From contig NZ_JAHWQX010000001.1 of the NCBI RefSeq assembly GCF_019334345.1, positions 682,001-746,000 of the forward strand: DNA of 64,000 bases, read 5' to 3'. The position numbers were made by a program, and so were the translations under genes. Shown piece by piece: positions 1-10,242 of this stretch. The notes under the pieces are model-generated. The model searched no databases. It was not told the origin of the DNA and saw only the letters and a list, made by a program, of their open reading frames with translations. Source of the stretch: Neohoeflea coraliihabitans (GTDB lineage Bacteria > Pseudomonadota > Alphaproteobacteria > Rhizobiales > Rhizobiaceae). Numbering within the stretch: position 1 is the stretch's first letter; every line of letters starts with the position of its first letter.

Positions 1-917
1 CGCACCAGTTGCATGCCGCGCGCGTCGAGATAGCGCTCCAGTCCGAGATTGGACATCACGGTCGCCACCAGACCATTGCCGCGCAGCAGACCGTCCGACG
101 CCCAGGATTCGGCGATCAGGGCCATCAGCTGATCGCCATCGACGATCGCCCCGGTTTCATCGACGATCAAGACCCGGTCGGCATCGCCATCGAGCGCGAT
201 GCCGATATCGGCGCGCACCTCGTGCACCTTGCGCGCCAGAGCCACCGGATGCGTCGAGCCGCAATTGAGATTGATATTGGTGCCGTTCGGCTCGTCGCCA
301 ATGGTCACCACTTCCGCACCCAGCTCCCACAACGCCGCCGGCGCCACCTTGTAGGCCGCGCCGTTGGCGCAGTCGATCGCCACGCGCATGCCTGACAAGG
401 TCAGGGAGCGCGGCATGGTCCGCTTCGCAAACTCGATATAGCGGTCATGCACCCCATCGACGCGCTTGGCGCGCCCCATCTGGCTGGACGAGGCCAGATG
501 CGTGGAGATGTCATCATCGAGCAGGGCTTCGATCTGATGCTCCAGTTCATCGGACAGCTTGTAGCCATCCGGGCCGAACAGCTTGATGCCATTATCCTGG
601 AAAGGATTATGCGAAGCGGAAATCATCACCCCGATATCGGCGCGCAATGACCGCGTCAGCATCGCCACGGCCGGTGTCGGGATCGGGCCGAGCAGAAAGA
701 CATCGAGACCGGCAGCCGTGAAACCGGCCACCAGAGCGTTCTCGATCATGTAGCCCGAAAGGCGCGTATCCTTGCCGATCACCACCCGATGCCGGTGCTC
801 GCCGCGCCGGAACAGATTGCCGACCGCGATGCCGACCTTCATGGCGATGTCCGGCGTCATCGGCGCCATGTTTGACTGACCGCGGATCCCATCCGTGCCA
901 AAATAGCGTTTGCTCAT
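1..917 (-). CDS. glmM: Phosphoglucosamine mutase, N-terminal part (cut by window edge)
   Basis: Converts glucosamine-6-phosphate to glucosamine-1-phosphate in the cytoplasm, on the way to UDP-GlcNAc for peptidoglycan and lipopolysaccharide. About 305 codons are present and the C-terminal third lies beyond position 1. The start [13 protein letters not shown] is typical of GlmM. The phosphoserine loop ISASHNP places the catalytic serine near residue 102, and the metal-binding DGDADR is at about 243-248. The ATG at 917 has an AGGGGG Shine-Dalgarno sequence upstream. It lies downstream of ftsH, as in many alphaproteobacteria, but an intrinsic terminator separates the two, so it probably has its own promoter. 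Confidence 0.96.
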   Translation of the reverse strand, partial: MSKRYFGTDGIRGQSNMAPMTPDIAMKVGIAVGNLFRRGEHRHRVVIGKDTRLSGYMIENALVAGFTAAGLDVFLLGPIPTPAVAMLTRSLRADIGVMISASHNPFQDNGIKLFGPDGYKLSDELEHQIEALLDDDISTHLASSSQMGRAKRVDGVHDRYIEFAKRTMPRSLTLSGMRVAIDCANGAAYKVAPAALWELGAEVVTIGDEPNGTNINLNCGSTHPVALARKVHEVRADIGIALDGDADRVLIVDETGAIVDGDQLMALIAESWASDGLLRGNGLVATVMSNLGLERYLDARGMQLV

Positions 918-1033
918 GTCGTCCCCCTGCTGCCGCCGCGCGATTGCGCCGAAAACCGTGCCTTGCACGGCGCGCCAATCCCCGCGGAAGTTGCGGATCA
1001 CCTAGCAATTGAACCATGCCGAGGTGAAATCAG

Positions 1034-1061
1034 ATTTTATTTCATTCTTTTTCACAGGCAA
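1034..1061 (-). promoter_or_regulatory. Possible sigma-70 promoter for glmM
   Basis: Reading the minus strand, a TTGCCT -35 box (1056-1061) is separated by 16 bases from a TAAAAT -10 box (1034-1039). It lies between the ftsH terminator and the glmM start, in the most AT-rich part of this 255-base gap. Support is by pattern only. Confidence 0.4.
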
Positions 1062-1120
1062 ATCTGCCGCCATCCTTGCCTGAAGGTTAACAGGCCGGCC
1101 CCTCTGCTCGCAATGCGCGA

Positions 1121-1150
1121 TAAAAAAACGCCGGTCGACCCGCGACCGGC
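1121..1150 (-). terminator. Intrinsic terminator after ftsH
   Basis: GCCGGTCG (1130-1137) and CGACCGGC (1143-1150) form an 8-bp GC-rich stem with a 5-base loop. On the minus strand the stem is followed by a run of seven T (plus-strand A at 1122-1128). It sits 23 bases past the ftsH stop codon. Confidence 0.85.
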
Positions 1151-1172
1151 TTTGATGAGGGCGGTTCGGCCC

Positions 1173-3116
1173 TTATTGCGGCTGTGGCTCGAGCCCGGTA
1201 TCGGGCTCGTCGCCCTTATCCTTGCTGTCGCGACGGTCCTTCTTGACACCAGCCGTCGGCACCGCGGTGCCGCGCGGAGCCTGCGGCTCGTCCGGGTCCT
1301 CGCGGCTTGGCGGCTTGCCATTCATCAGATCGCGCAGTTCGTCTCCGGTCAGCGTTTCGAATTCGAGCAGCGCCTGGGCAATCGCCTCGAACTGCTCGGA
1401 ATTGTCCCGGATGATCGACCGCGCCCGCGTCTCCGCTTCCTCAATCATGTCGCGCACTTCCTCATCGATCAGCTTTGCCGTGCTCGACGAGATGTTGGTG
1501 GTCTGCGACACCGAGTGGCCAAGGAACACTTCCTGCTGATTGGACGCGTAGCGCACCCGACCGAGCTTGTCGGACATGCCCCATTCCATCACCATGGCGC
1601 GCGCCAGGCTGGTCGCCATCTGGATGTCACCGGAGGCACCGTTCGTCACTTTCTCGGGACCGAACTTGTAGATCTCCGCTTCACGACCGCCAAACAGCAG
1701 CGTCAGCCGCGCGATGCTCTTCTCATGGCTCATCGAATAGCGGTCGCTTTCAGGCAGCGTCATCACCATCCCGAGCGCACGTCCACGCGGAATGATCGTC
1801 GCCTTGTGGATCGGATCGATTCCCGGCATCTTCAGCGCGATCAGCGCATGGCCCGCTTCGTGATAGGCGGTCGTGCGTTTTTCCTCGTCGGACATGGCCA
1901 TCGACTTGCGCTCGGCGCCCATCATCACCTTGTCCTTGGCATCCTCGAACTCGGACATGGTGACCAGGCGCCGATTGCGCCGCGCCGCCATCAGCGCCGC
2001 TTCATTGACCAGATTCATCAGGTCGGCGCCGGAAAAACCGGGCGTGCCGCGCGCCAGGATGTGCAGATCGACATTCGGAGCGATCGGCACGTTGCGCACA
2101 TGCACCTTGAGAATCTTCTCGCGTCCATTGACGTCCGGCAGCGGCACAACGACCTGCCGGTCGAACCGGCCCGGTCGCATCAGCGCCGGGTCAAGCACAT
2201 CCGGACGGTTGGTCGCGGCAATCAGGATAACGCCCTCATTGGCTTCAAACCCGTCCATTTCGACCAGCAGCTGGTTCAGGGTCTGCTCGCGCTCATCATT
2301 GCCGCCGCCGAGACCGGCACCACGGTGCCGGCCGACCGCGTCGATCTCATCGATGAAGATGATGCAGGGCGCATTTTTCTTTGCCTGCTCGAACATGTCG
2401 CGTACGCGCGATGCACCGACGCCGACGAACATCTCGACAAAGTCCGAGCCGGAGATCGTGAAGAACGGCACATTGGCCTCACCGGCGACGGCGCGGGCCG
2501 TCAGCGTCTTGCCGGTACCGGGCGGTCCGACGAGCAGCACGCCGCGCGGGATCTTGCCGCCCAGCCGCTGGAATTTCTGCGGATCGCGCAAAAACTCGAC
2601 GATCTCCTCGAGATCCTGCTTGGCTTCATCGACCCCGGCCACATCGGCGAAGGTCACCCGCCCATGCGCCTCGGTCAGAAGCTTGGCCTTCGACTTGCCA
2701 AATCCCATGGCGCCGCGCGAACCGCCCTGCATCTGGCGCATGAAGAAGATCCAGACACCCAGAATGAGCAGGATCGGCAGCAGCGAGAACAGATAGCCGA
2801 GCAGCGTGTTCGACCCGTCAACCTCGGGCTGCGCCGTGATGGCCACGTCCTTCTCGGACAGTTCGGCAATCAGGTTGTTGTCGCCGGGCGAATAGGTCTG
2901 GAACGCCCCTGCGGTATCCTTGTAGTTGCCGGTAATCCGCTCGCCGACGATGGTCACGTCGCGGACACGGCCGGCATCAACCTCATTGAGGAACTGCGAA
3001 TAGGGAATTTCCCGCCCGGAAGTCCGGTCGGTCGGGCTCTGGAACATGTTGAACAGTGCGATCAACAGCAGCGCGATAATGGCCCAGAGTGCAAAATTGC
3101 GTAGGTTTGGATTCAT
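1173..3116 (-). CDS. ftsH: ATP-dependent zinc metalloprotease FtsH
   Basis: Membrane-anchored hexameric AAA+ protease that degrades misfolded membrane proteins and short-lived regulators. Of 647 residues, a first membrane segment is at about 8-25 and a second at about 104-126, flanking a periplasmic domain. Walker A GPPGTGKT is at 197-204, Walker B FIDEID at 254-259, and the zinc site HEAGH at 419-423. The C-terminus is charged and proline-rich. I chose the ATG at 3116 because [11 protein letters not shown] is the usual family start; an in-frame TTG at 3128 would add four residues. It follows tilS (111 bases) and ends at a clear terminator. Confidence 0.97.
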   Translation of the reverse strand: MNPNLRNFALWAIIALLLIALFNMFQSPTDRTSGREIPYSQFLNEVDAGRVRDVTIVGERITGNYKDTAGAFQTYSPGDNNLIAELSEKDVAITAQPEVDGSNTLLGYLFSLLPILLILGVWIFFMRQMQGGSRGAMGFGKSKAKLLTEAHGRVTFADVAGVDEAKQDLEEIVEFLRDPQKFQRLGGKIPRGVLLVGPPGTGKTLTARAVAGEANVPFFTISGSDFVEMFVGVGASRVRDMFEQAKKNAPCIIFIDEIDAVGRHRGAGLGGGNDEREQTLNQLLVEMDGFEANEGVILIAATNRPDVLDPALMRPGRFDRQVVVPLPDVNGREKILKVHVRNVPIAPNVDLHILARGTPGFSGADLMNLVNEAALMAARRNRRLVTMSEFEDAKDKVMMGAERKSMAMSDEEKRTTAYHEAGHALIALKMPGIDPIHKATIIPRGRALGMVMTLPESDRYSMSHEKSIARLTLLFGGREAEIYKFGPEKVTNGASGDIQMATSLARAMVMEWGMSDKLGRVRYASNQQEVFLGHSVSQTTNISSSTAKLIDEEVRDMIEEAETRARSIIRDNSEQFEAIAQALLEFETLTGDELRDLMNGKPPSREDPDEPQAPRGTAVPTAGVKKDRRDSKDKGDEPDTGLEPQPQ

Positions 3117-3227
3117 CCTTGTCCCCAAGAGGGTAAGGGCTGGTTCACAGCCGTGGCGACGCGAGGCGTCAAAAACATGCGTCTAACATAGGTTTCCGCT
3201 TGGCGTTTGCCAAGGTGAAAGCCCCTT

Positions 3228-4577
3228 TCACGGGGCAGCTTTTGCCCACCCGGTCCAGGGACACGCGGCAAAGGGCGTTCGCTCTGCCAGTCGCGCCAGC
3301 GCAGCCGCCTGCGCGGTATCGAAAACCGGCAGCAAACGTGACGCGCGCCCGCACAAACGTTCCAGCATGACATGCCCGCACGGCACGCCCTGCCCCCCCT
3401 CTGTGCACGACAATTCAGGCAGAATTCCGTCTTCGCCGCCCCCCAGCACCTGAACCGCCGAACGGCCCGCATTGCGGATGCGAAACCGGCCATCGAAGAT
3501 TTCTTCCGCGCCTGCTGCCACACTGATCGGCAGCACATTGCGGCGCTCCCGCCGCAACAGATAACCCGGCCCTCGCGAGTGAACCAGAACCCGCCCGAGG
3601 GTCACCGGCATGGCAGCATTCCCCCGCGCCAGCATCATCAGCTTCGCGCGCCCGGCGCGATCCGGCTGGCGCAACCGACCGCCGGCCATATCGATGCAGG
3701 CGGCCAGGGCGCCGGCGGCAATGTCCTGCCCCACCCCGGGCAGCACCAGTTCAAACCGATCAGTCGCAAGGCGGCGGCAGCCGGCATCAAGGACCTGCGC
3801 CACCGCCGCGCTGCGTGCCGCCCGCTCCGCCCACAACGGTGCCAGCCCGGCAACCGGCTTGACCCCGTCCTGGCGCACACGCACCCGTTCGAAGCGCCGG
3901 TCAGCATTGGAAGGGTCCTCGATCCAGCCCACGCCGTTCAGCCTGAGATAAGCCTGCAGATCGCCTCTTCTGCACATCAGCAGCGGACGCACGAACCAGA
4001 CGCGCTCATTGTATAGTGTGGCCGGCGGGATGCCGGTCAGCCCGGGTATATAAAGATGGTTGCCGCTTGTCGGTTCGATCGGCGCAGCGTGGCGGGTCCG
4101 GCGCATCTCCAGGGTTTCCGCCTGGTCATCGGCCGTATGGGCCGTGGCGATCGCCGCCAGTCCGTATCGTTCCGCCGCGGCTGCGAGGAGACCATAGCGC
4201 GCCACTCGGGCCGCCGCCTGCAGACCGCTTTTCGGCTTCTCGCCGGTCCAGCTGAGGGTGACATGCTTAACGCCGAGGCTGCGGCACAGCGCACCGACCG
4301 CAGCGGCCTCGGCCGGCGATGCCGCGCGCAACCCGTGATCGACTGTCAGAGCGATAATCGGGCGGTCGGCAGCCACCTCGGCCAGCGCCACCAGCAAGGC
4401 GGTGGAATCGCTCCCGCCAGAGACCGCAACGCCAATCGGCCGCGGATCGGTAAAATCTGCAATGAATGTTTTCAGCGCCGCTTCAGGCGATCCCGGACAA
4501 GCGGCGGACCGCGGGGAGAGGCGCGTCTTGTGGCGCGGGCCGCGCTGCGGTTCGGATTGCGACGCGCGATCGGCCAT
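3228..4577 (-). CDS. tilS: tRNA(Ile)-lysidine synthase TilS
   Basis: ATP-dependent enzyme that adds lysine to C34 of the CAU-anticodon isoleucine tRNA, so that it reads AUA. The PP-loop SGGSDS at residues 53-58 is the ATP pyrophosphatase signature, followed by LTVDHGLR and HTADDQAET, both typical of TilS. The 449 residues include the usual C-terminal substrate-binding region, which is more divergent. The ATG at 4577 has GAGG about eight bases upstream. It starts 13 bases after the cpoB stop, so it probably belongs to the tol-pal-cpoB-tilS-ftsH run, a common alphaproteobacterial order. Confidence 0.94.
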   Translation of the reverse strand: MADRASQSEPQRGPRHKTRLSPRSAACPGSPEAALKTFIADFTDPRPIGVAVSGGSDSTALLVALAEVAADRPIIALTVDHGLRAASPAEAAAVGALCRSLGVKHVTLSWTGEKPKSGLQAAARVARYGLLAAAAERYGLAAIATAHTADDQAETLEMRRTRHAAPIEPTSGNHLYIPGLTGIPPATLYNERVWFVRPLLMCRRGDLQAYLRLNGVGWIEDPSNADRRFERVRVRQDGVKPVAGLAPLWAERAARSAAVAQVLDAGCRRLATDRFELVLPGVGQDIAAGALAACIDMAGGRLRQPDRAGRAKLMMLARGNAAMPVTLGRVLVHSRGPGYLLRRERRNVLPISVAAGAEEIFDGRFRIRNAGRSAVQVLGGGEDGILPELSCTEGGQGVPCGHVMLERLCGRASRLLPVFDTAQAAALARLAERTPFAACPWTGWAKAAP

Positions 4578-4590
4578 CTGGTGCCTCAGC

Positions 4591-5526
4591 TCAGCAATTG
4601 GCGCTGGTCTGCTCCTGTTGCGCTTTCTTGCGCACCGCCGGCGAGGCCGCCGGGTAGTTCGAGGCGAGTTGCCGGTAGGTCGCGCAGGCCGCCTCCAGCT
4701 TGTCGAGCGCTGCGAGCGACATGCCGAGTTTCAACATCGTGTCGGCCCCCTTGTCAGCCTGCGGGTAGCGCTTGTGTGCGTCGAGAAAGGTCTGTGCCGC
4801 ATCGGAATAGCGCCCCTGCGAGAACTGTGCCTCGCCGAGCCAGAACATTGCATTCGGCGCATTGGGATCATCGGGATGGATGTCGGCGAAATCGCGGAAC
4901 ACACTTTCGGCCAGCTGATAATCGCCCGCCAGGATGTGATCGTACCCGGCCTGGTAGAGAGCATCGGGGTTGTCGAGAGACGCAGTCTGTGTCGCCGGCC
5001 CGTCACCGGGCCCGGTCACCGCATTGCCATTCTCGTCGAAGGTCAGCGTACCCAGCGTGCGTGGCGGCGCCCCGGTAGCCGATGACGGAGCGGTGGAGGC
5101 GGTGGTCGTGTCTTCAACACCCGGCGGCGTCTGCGTGCCGGCGTGGTCCATCGGCACCTCGCCACTGACCGCCCCGTCCGCCGACCCGGCATCGGAGCGC
5201 TGGCCGCTTCCGCCCTCGAGCTGCTGGAACCGGAACTCGTTGTCTTCCTGCATCTGGCGCATGCGCTCTTCCATCTGCAGCAATTGGAAACCCAGCTCCT
5301 CGATGCGCCCATTCAGTCCGCGCACCTGCTCCTCAAGCTGGCCGATGCGGTAGATCGCATCACCCGACTGCACCCGGATCACCTGACTGGTGCCGGCCAT
5401 CGCCGTCGCCGCCGCCTGCGGTGTCACCACCGGACCGCTCCACACAGGCGTGACCAGTCCCGTCCAGGTCAGCGCCGCCGCACCTGCAATCGCACCAATC
5501 CCGCCCAATCGACGCATTTTCTTCAT
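4591..5526 (-). CDS. cpoB: Tol-Pal system protein CpoB (YbgF)
   Basis: Periplasmic protein that coordinates peptidoglycan synthesis with outer-membrane constriction through TolA and PBP1B (role known from E. coli). The 311-residue product has a signal peptide (MKKMRR, then a hydrophobic stretch to about residue 30), a trimerising coiled coil around residues 50-105 rich in E, Q and L, a low-complexity Gly/Ser/Thr/Pro linker, and C-terminal TPR repeats (for example YQAGYDHILAGDYQLAESVF). I chose ATG 5526 because it gives a clean signal peptide; the frame stays open 14 codons further upstream. It is last in the tol-pal group and a terminator separates it from pal. Confidence 0.92.
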   Translation of the reverse strand: MKKMRRLGGIGAIAGAAALTWTGLVTPVWSGPVVTPQAAATAMAGTSQVIRVQSGDAIYRIGQLEEQVRGLNGRIEELGFQLLQMEERMRQMQEDNEFRFQQLEGGSGQRSDAGSADGAVSGEVPMDHAGTQTPPGVEDTTTASTAPSSATGAPPRTLGTLTFDENGNAVTGPGDGPATQTASLDNPDALYQAGYDHILAGDYQLAESVFRDFADIHPDDPNAPNAMFWLGEAQFSQGRYSDAAQTFLDAHKRYPQADKGADTMLKLGMSLAALDKLEAACATYRQLASNYPAASPAVRKKAQQEQTSANC

Positions 5527-5711
5527 CTGTCTCAACCTCGTTTTGTCATGGCTCCGGCAACACGCCACCCCGATGGCCGTCTCGCCCGTCAGGCAAGGGA
5601 GCCGATTTCGTTCTCGTCAGCGCCGATGCGGCTGCAACTGGACGCCCTGCCTCGCGACACCGCGCCACAGCCGCTCAATCACCATACAACCGGGCATTTC
5701 TATGGTGCGCA

Positions 5712-5740
5712 GAAAAAAGGCGGCCATCAAGGCCGCCTTT
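5712..5740 (-). terminator. Intrinsic terminator after pal
   Basis: GGCGGCC (5719-5725) pairs with GGCCGCC (5731-5737) around a 5-base loop. On the minus strand the stem is followed by six T (plus-strand A at 5713-5718). It lies 25 bases beyond the pal stop codon. It suggests that cpoB-tilS-ftsH are at least partly transcribed from elsewhere. Confidence 0.85.
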
Positions 5741-5764
5741 GATCTCTGACCGGAAGGCCCTGTT

Positions 5765-6268
5765 TTAGCTGCCGCTGGCACCGCCAAGTGCGGTGACCGC
5801 GCGCCGGTTCTGCGACCAGCAGGAGATATCGTCACAAACGGCCACCGGACGTTCCTTGCCGTAGGAAATCGTCTGGACGCGGTTGGCGGGAATTCCTCTC
5901 GAAGCGAGATAGGCCTTGGTCGCTGCGGCGCGACGGGCGCCGAGAGCCAGGTTGTATTCCCGCGTGCCGCGCTCATCGGCATGACCTTCGATGGTGATGC
6001 GATAGTTGGGATAACGCGCCAGCCATTGCGCCTGCTTGTCGAGCGTCGCCGCCGAATCAGGCCGGATGGCTGTCGAATCCGTGTCAAAGAAGATGCGATC
6101 CCCGACATTGACTGTGAAATCTTGCTGCGAACCCGGCGTGGCCGAACTCAACCCCAGTTCCCCCGCATTGTTCGGCAGCGACTTCTTGCTCGCGCACCCG
6201 GTTACGGCAAGCGCCACGAAAAGCGCGAGAAATGCCGGATTGCGGGCGATTGTGGACATGCGGCGCAT
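5765..6268 (-). CDS. pal: Peptidoglycan-associated lipoprotein Pal
   Basis: Outer-membrane lipoprotein that binds peptidoglycan and TolB and TolA, keeping the outer membrane attached during division. The 167 residues have a signal peptide ending in the lipobox VTGC (Cys near residue 25). The OmpA-like domain covers about 55-160, with IEGHADERGTREYN and the LGARRAAATKAYL helix typical of Pal. The ATG at 6268 has a perfect AGGAGG eight bases upstream. It is downstream of tolB and ends at a strong terminator. Confidence 0.96.
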   Translation of the reverse strand: MRRMSTIARNPAFLALFVALAVTGCASKKSLPNNAGELGLSSATPGSQQDFTVNVGDRIFFDTDSTAIRPDSAATLDKQAQWLARYPNYRITIEGHADERGTREYNLALGARRAAATKAYLASRGIPANRVQTISYGKERPVAVCDDISCWSQNRRAVTALGGASGS

Positions 6269-6416
6269 GGCCGGCCTCCTTGAATGTTGTGGTTGACCAA
6301 ATCTAACCGATGGCGGTTAATCGGCCTTGAACAGACAGGGTAAATCCCCGGTTAAAAACTCCCCGATTGCGCCCAGATGAACTGCAAATGCGGCATGAAG
6401 GCGGCGACAATGCGCC

Positions 6417-7727
6417 TTATTCGAGAAGCGGCGACCAGGCCGGGTCCGAGGCATAGCCCGGTGTTTCCACCCGCTGCTCGTTGTATCCGGTCAGGTCGAT
6501 CGAGTAGATTTGCGGGCCACCGGCGCCAGCCGGCTGCCGGAAGAACATCAGCACGCGCCCATTCGGCGCCCAGGTCGGCCCCTCATTGTGGAAGCCGGTC
6601 GTCAGGATGCGCTCGCCCGATCCGTCCGGCTTCATCACGCCGATCGAGAACTTGCCGCCCGACTGTTTGGTGAAGGCGATCAGGTCGCCGCGTGGTGACC
6701 ACACCGGCGTCGAATAGGATCCGTCGCCAAAGGAAATGCGCTGCTGGTTCGAACCGTCCGCCCCCATCACGTAAAGCTGCTGGCGCCCGCCCCGGTCGCT
6801 TTCGAACACGATGCGCTGCGAATCCGGCGAGAATGACGGCGAAGTGTCGATCGCGGCCGTCGAAGTCAGCCGCGTTGTCGCGCGTGACCTCAGATCCATG
6901 GCATAGATGTTGGCATTACCATCCTGCTGCAGGCTCATCACGATCTTCTGGCCATCGGGAGAAAAGCGCGGCGAGAAAGTCATGCCGGGAAAGTTTCCGA
7001 CCAGTTCACGCTGTCCGGTTTCCAGTTGCAGCAGATAGACCCGCGGCTGCCCACCCTCGAACGACATATAGGTGATTTCCTGCCGGTTCGGCGAAAAGCG
7101 CGGTGTCAGGACGATATCATTGCCCGACGTCAGCATGCGCACATTGGCGCCATCCTGGTCCATGATCGCCAATTGCTTCTTGCGATCGCTCTTCGGGCCG
7201 CTTTCCGAAACAAAGACGACGCGACTGTCGAAATATCCTTTTTCGCCTGTCAGCCGCTGGTAGATCGCATCGGCAATGATATGCGCGACCCGCCGCCAGT
7301 TTTCCGGGCTTGTGAAGAACTGCTCGCCCGCCAGCTGCTGGTTGGCAAAGGTGTCCCACAGCCGGTACTCGGCGCGCAGCCGGCCATCGGCCTCGCGCAC
7401 CACCCGGCCGGTCACCAGCGCCTGCGCGTTGATCGCGGTCCAGTCGGGAAACCGCGGCGTCTGGTCGGGATCGGCAATCTGTTCAATGAAGGCGGCCCGG
7501 TTGACCGGCGCGAACAGGCCCGACCGTTTCAGATCGGCTTCGATCACGCCGGACACGCGCGCACCGAGATCGTCACCGGCCTGAAAATCGGTAATCGCGA
7601 TCGGCAGCGGCTCGACATTGGCGCGGTTGATGTCGATTTCGACCAGCGCGGCGGCCGGCTGCGATGCAAGCAGGCTCGCAACCAGCAGAGCGGCGAACAC
7701 GAACAGAGTCTGGCGCAGTTTTCGCAT
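6417..7727 (-). CDS. tolB: Tol-Pal system periplasmic beta-propeller TolB
   Basis: Periplasmic protein that connects the inner-membrane TolQRA motor with Pal. The 436 residues start with a signal peptide (cleavage probable after the QPAAA region near residue 27). The N-terminal domain (about 30-160) is followed by a six-bladed propeller with repeated SPDGQKI-type WD40-like motifs such as [10 protein letters not shown] and SPRFSPDGQ. The start is 18 bases after the tolA stop, so it is in the same operon. Length and order are normal for the family. Confidence 0.96.
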   Translation of the reverse strand: MRKLRQTLFVFAALLVASLLASQPAAALVEIDINRANVEPLPIAITDFQAGDDLGARVSGVIEADLKRSGLFAPVNRAAFIEQIADPDQTPRFPDWTAINAQALVTGRVVREADGRLRAEYRLWDTFANQQLAGEQFFTSPENWRRVAHIIADAIYQRLTGEKGYFDSRVVFVSESGPKSDRKKQLAIMDQDGANVRMLTSGNDIVLTPRFSPNRQEITYMSFEGGQPRVYLLQLETGQRELVGNFPGMTFSPRFSPDGQKIVMSLQQDGNANIYAMDLRSRATTRLTSTAAIDTSPSFSPDSQRIVFESDRGGRQQLYVMGADGSNQQRISFGDGSYSTPVWSPRGDLIAFTKQSGGKFSIGVMKPDGSGERILTTGFHNEGPTWAPNGRVLMFFRQPAGAGGPQIYSIDLTGYNEQRVETPGYASDPAWSPLLE

Positions 7728-7745
7728 GGATCACAAACCTCACTA

Positions 7746-8849
7746 TTAAAACAATTGGCTCGGGTCGAAGTGTACGACAACTTCAGACCAGGCGTCGTAT
7801 TTGGCCACCGGCAGCGTATAGGGCTGGGCGCGCAACACCGCCCGCCGGGCACTGCTCGCCAGTGTCCCGCGGGTGCCCGCCGAACCGCCCGAGGCCGAGA
7901 CATTGACATTGCCGACAATATTGCCGGCCGGGTCCAGCTTCATGCGCACCGTCACGCGCACGTCGCCGCCATCGGCCATGCCGGGAATGATGTTCCAGTA
8001 CTTCTGGATCTGCCCGCGCAGCGCGTCCATCTCGCTCTGGCTCAGCGTTTCGCCCCGCGTCGTCTGGGCGCCGCCGAGCGACGCCGTCTCCGTGCTTCGC
8101 TTGGCGCCGCCGCCTTTGGCCGTGTCCTTGTTCAGCAAGGCGGCGATCTCATCGGCATTGAAATCCGATTCCTTCGACGAGGAGGCGCTTGCCGTGGGCT
8201 GCCTGGTCTCGGGTTTCGGCTCGACCTTGGCGACCTCTTTCGGGGCGGCTTCCTTCGGCGCCGGCTCCGGTCGGCGCTGCGGCACCGGACCGGCACTGGG
8301 CAAGGCGGAAAATTCAGGCTCGGGGGGCGCCTGCTCGATGGCTTCGGCGACCGGGTCCGGCTCTGGCGGAAGCGAGGCCAACTCGGTCGGCTCCGGTTCT
8401 GCCGGCTGTTCGGCCGGCTCGATGGGCGCAGGCGCTGGTTCGGCTTTCGTCACCGGCTCGGGGACAGGCTCAGGCTTCGGCTCCGGCTTGACATCCGGCT
8501 CGGGCGTCGGCACCGGCTTTTCCGAGGGCTTGGGCGGCGCATCGGCGACGACCTCGCGTTCGGCCGCCTCGGCATTCTCGTTGGCACTCAGATCAGCCGT
8601 ATTGTCGCCGACCGTCTCGGCATCCTCCACCGGATCCGGCCGCTGCGTCGGTTTCGGCGCCGCCGTCTCGGCCACGGGTGCCGTTTTTTCGCCCTGCTGG
8701 ATCTGCGTGATCTCCTCGATCGGGATGATATCGACCGGCAACGCCTCGACATCCGCAACTTCGAGGGTCCGCGGAGCCGTGAAACTGGACAGCGCCACGG
8801 CGAGAACCAGGGCGTGCAGTCCGGTCGATATGATAAGGCTGCCTTTCAT
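7746..8849 (-). CDS. tolA: Cell envelope integrity protein TolA
   Basis: Inner-membrane protein that spans the periplasm and transmits the force of the TolQR motor to TolB and Pal. One membrane helix near the N-terminus (about 5-25) is followed by a long Pro/Glu/Ala-rich segment (about 50-230) and a C-terminal TonB-like domain (about 270-367) with QIQKYWNIIPG and VRMKLDPAGNI. The middle region is an extended P/E-repeat type rather than the Lys/Ala helix of E. coli TolA, as is usual in Hyphomicrobiales. It lies between tolR (9 bases) and tolB (18 bases). Confidence 0.93.
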   Translation of the reverse strand: MKGSLIISTGLHALVLAVALSSFTAPRTLEVADVEALPVDIIPIEEITQIQQGEKTAPVAETAAPKPTQRPDPVEDAETVGDNTADLSANENAEAAEREVVADAPPKPSEKPVPTPEPDVKPEPKPEPVPEPVTKAEPAPAPIEPAEQPAEPEPTELASLPPEPDPVAEAIEQAPPEPEFSALPSAGPVPQRRPEPAPKEAAPKEVAKVEPKPETRQPTASASSSKESDFNADEIAALLNKDTAKGGGAKRSTETASLGGAQTTRGETLSQSEMDALRGQIQKYWNIIPGMADGGDVRVTVRMKLDPAGNIVGNVNVSASGGSAGTRGTLASSARRAVLRAQPYTLPVAKYDAWSEVVVHFDPSQLF

Positions 8850-8858
8850 GACCGACGA

Positions 8859-9311
8859 TCAGCTATCCTGCTCCTGGAGCGTCACCAGGCCGAGATTGCG
8901 ATATCCGGCTGCCGAGATGCGCGCCATCACCTTCATGACGGTGCCGTAGTCGGCACTGGTGTCGCCGCGCACATAGATGCGCTCATTGTAGCCTGTCGTG
9001 GCGATCGCTTCGAGCTTCGGGACCACCTCGTCGAGGCCGATCTCGGTTTCCTGCAGAAAGATCTGCCCATCCGGATTGACGGAAATAGTGATCGGCTGCG
9101 TTTCCGAGTTCAGGGCCTTGGCCTGGGTTTCCGGCAGATCGATCGGCACGCCGACCGTCAGAAGCGGCGCTGCCACCATGAAGATGATCAGAAGCACGAG
9201 CATCACATCGACGAACGGCGTGACATTGATCTCGCTGACCAGCTCGCGCCGCCGTCCGCGCCGACCGCGCCGCGTGCTCCGGCCGCTGCCTCCTGAAACG
9301 GACATTCCCAT
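8859..9311 (-). CDS. tolR: Biopolymer transport protein TolR (ExbD family)
   Basis: Stator-associated subunit of the proton-driven TolQR motor. The 150 residues have an Arg-rich cytoplasmic N-terminus, one membrane helix (about 33-52, within NVTPFVDVMLVLLIIFMV) carrying the proton-pathway aspartate of the FVDVMLVL motif, and a periplasmic domain. The ATG at 9311 has GGAGG seven bases upstream. A TTG one codon earlier and an ATG two codons later are less well placed. It starts 29 bases after the tolQ stop. Confidence 0.95.
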   Translation of the reverse strand: MGMSVSGGSGRSTRRGRRGRRRELVSEINVTPFVDVMLVLLIIFMVAAPLLTVGVPIDLPETQAKALNSETQPITISVNPDGQIFLQETEIGLDEVVPKLEAIATTGYNERIYVRGDTSADYGTVMKVMARISAAGYRNLGLVTLQEQDS

Positions 9312-9340
9312 CAATGAGCCTCCGTAAGCGTTTGCGCGGC

Positions 9341-10057
9341 CTATTCGGCCGCCTGGCGGGTTTGCATGCGCTCGTCGATCTGCCGCGACAGAATTCCCGA
9401 GAATTCATCGGCGAAACCTTCGAGCCGCGCCGTTATCTTGCCGGCATCCGCCGAGAACTTGTTGTAGGCGATGACGGCCGGAATTGCCGCCAGAAGGCCG
9501 ATCGCCGTCGCCATGAGCGCCTCGGCGATACCCGGCGCGACAACGGCCAGATTGGTCGATTTCGAACCGGCGATCGCCTGGAACGAGGTCATGATGCCCA
9601 CCACGGTTCCGAACAGGCCGATAAACGGCGCCGCCGATCCGATTGTCGCCAGCGACCCGAGACGCGCCTCGAGTTTCTCCGCTTCGCGCGCCAGCGTCAC
9701 ATCCATGGCCTTGTCGATACGCATCTGCAGGCCGATCGGGGACTTCGCGCCGCGTTCGAACGATTTCTTCCACTCGCGCATGGCGGCCACGAACACCGCG
9801 CCCATGCCGGTCGGCTTGCGCTCGGAAAGGGAACGATAAAGCTCCTCAAGCGACTGGCCCGACCAGAACGCCTGCTCGAATTTGTCGAGCCGGCGGCGGA
9901 CCCGCCCATAGCTGACAATCTTGTCCGCGACGATCGCCCAGGTCCAGATCGACGCTCCAACAAGACCGAGCATGACGATCTTCACGACGATTCCCGCCTG
10001 CATGAAAAGCGACCACAGCGTCACATCGCTCGTTGCGGCCAGTCCAACCTGTTCCAT
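9341..10057 (-). CDS. tolQ: Tol-Pal system motor protein TolQ (MotA/TolQ/ExbB)
   Basis: Proton-channel subunit of the Tol motor in the inner membrane. The 238 residues have a first membrane helix at about 20-42 and a conserved pair of helices in the C-terminal half containing IGSAAPFIGLFGTVVGIM and IAEALMATAIGLLAAIPAV, both family signatures. I chose ATG 10057 (MEQVGLAATSDVTLWSLF), which has GAGGG upstream; the open frame runs 25 codons further back without resemblance to TolQ. It is the first gene of the tol operon here; ybgC, its usual upstream neighbour, is 7.2 kb away. Confidence 0.95.
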   Translation of the reverse strand: MEQVGLAATSDVTLWSLFMQAGIVVKIVMLGLVGASIWTWAIVADKIVSYGRVRRRLDKFEQAFWSGQSLEELYRSLSERKPTGMGAVFVAAMREWKKSFERGAKSPIGLQMRIDKAMDVTLAREAEKLEARLGSLATIGSAAPFIGLFGTVVGIMTSFQAIAGSKSTNLAVVAPGIAEALMATAIGLLAAIPAVIAYNKFSADAGKITARLEGFADEFSGILSRQIDERMQTRQAAE

Positions 10058-10242
10058 AGTGATAGCCCTCGAATCCAAACGCCCGGCGGCTAAACCGGGC
10101 GGCCAAGACGTCCTCTTTGCCGGAAACCGCAAGCGGACGGGTCAAACCCTTGCTCGCCGTGGCTTTCTCGCGGCCAATTTTGGTTAAAGGATGGCGCAGG
10201 ACGCCAGCCCGTCGACTCTCCGACATTGATAATCTGTTATGG

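Noticed and set aside
1025-1044. TGAAAT/ATTTCA inverted repeat upstream of glmM as an operator
   Set aside because: Only six-base arms in AT-rich DNA, overlapping the likely -10 box; chance is plausible.
963-3104. 713-codon open frame opposite to ftsH
   Set aside because: Antisense shadow of a clear FtsH gene, rich in Arg and His, without family resemblance.
7026-9296. 756-codon open frame opposite to tolB-tolA-tolR
   Set aside because: The Arg/Leu/Gly-repeat look comes from the antisense of the TolA Pro/Glu repeats; the minus-strand genes are certain.
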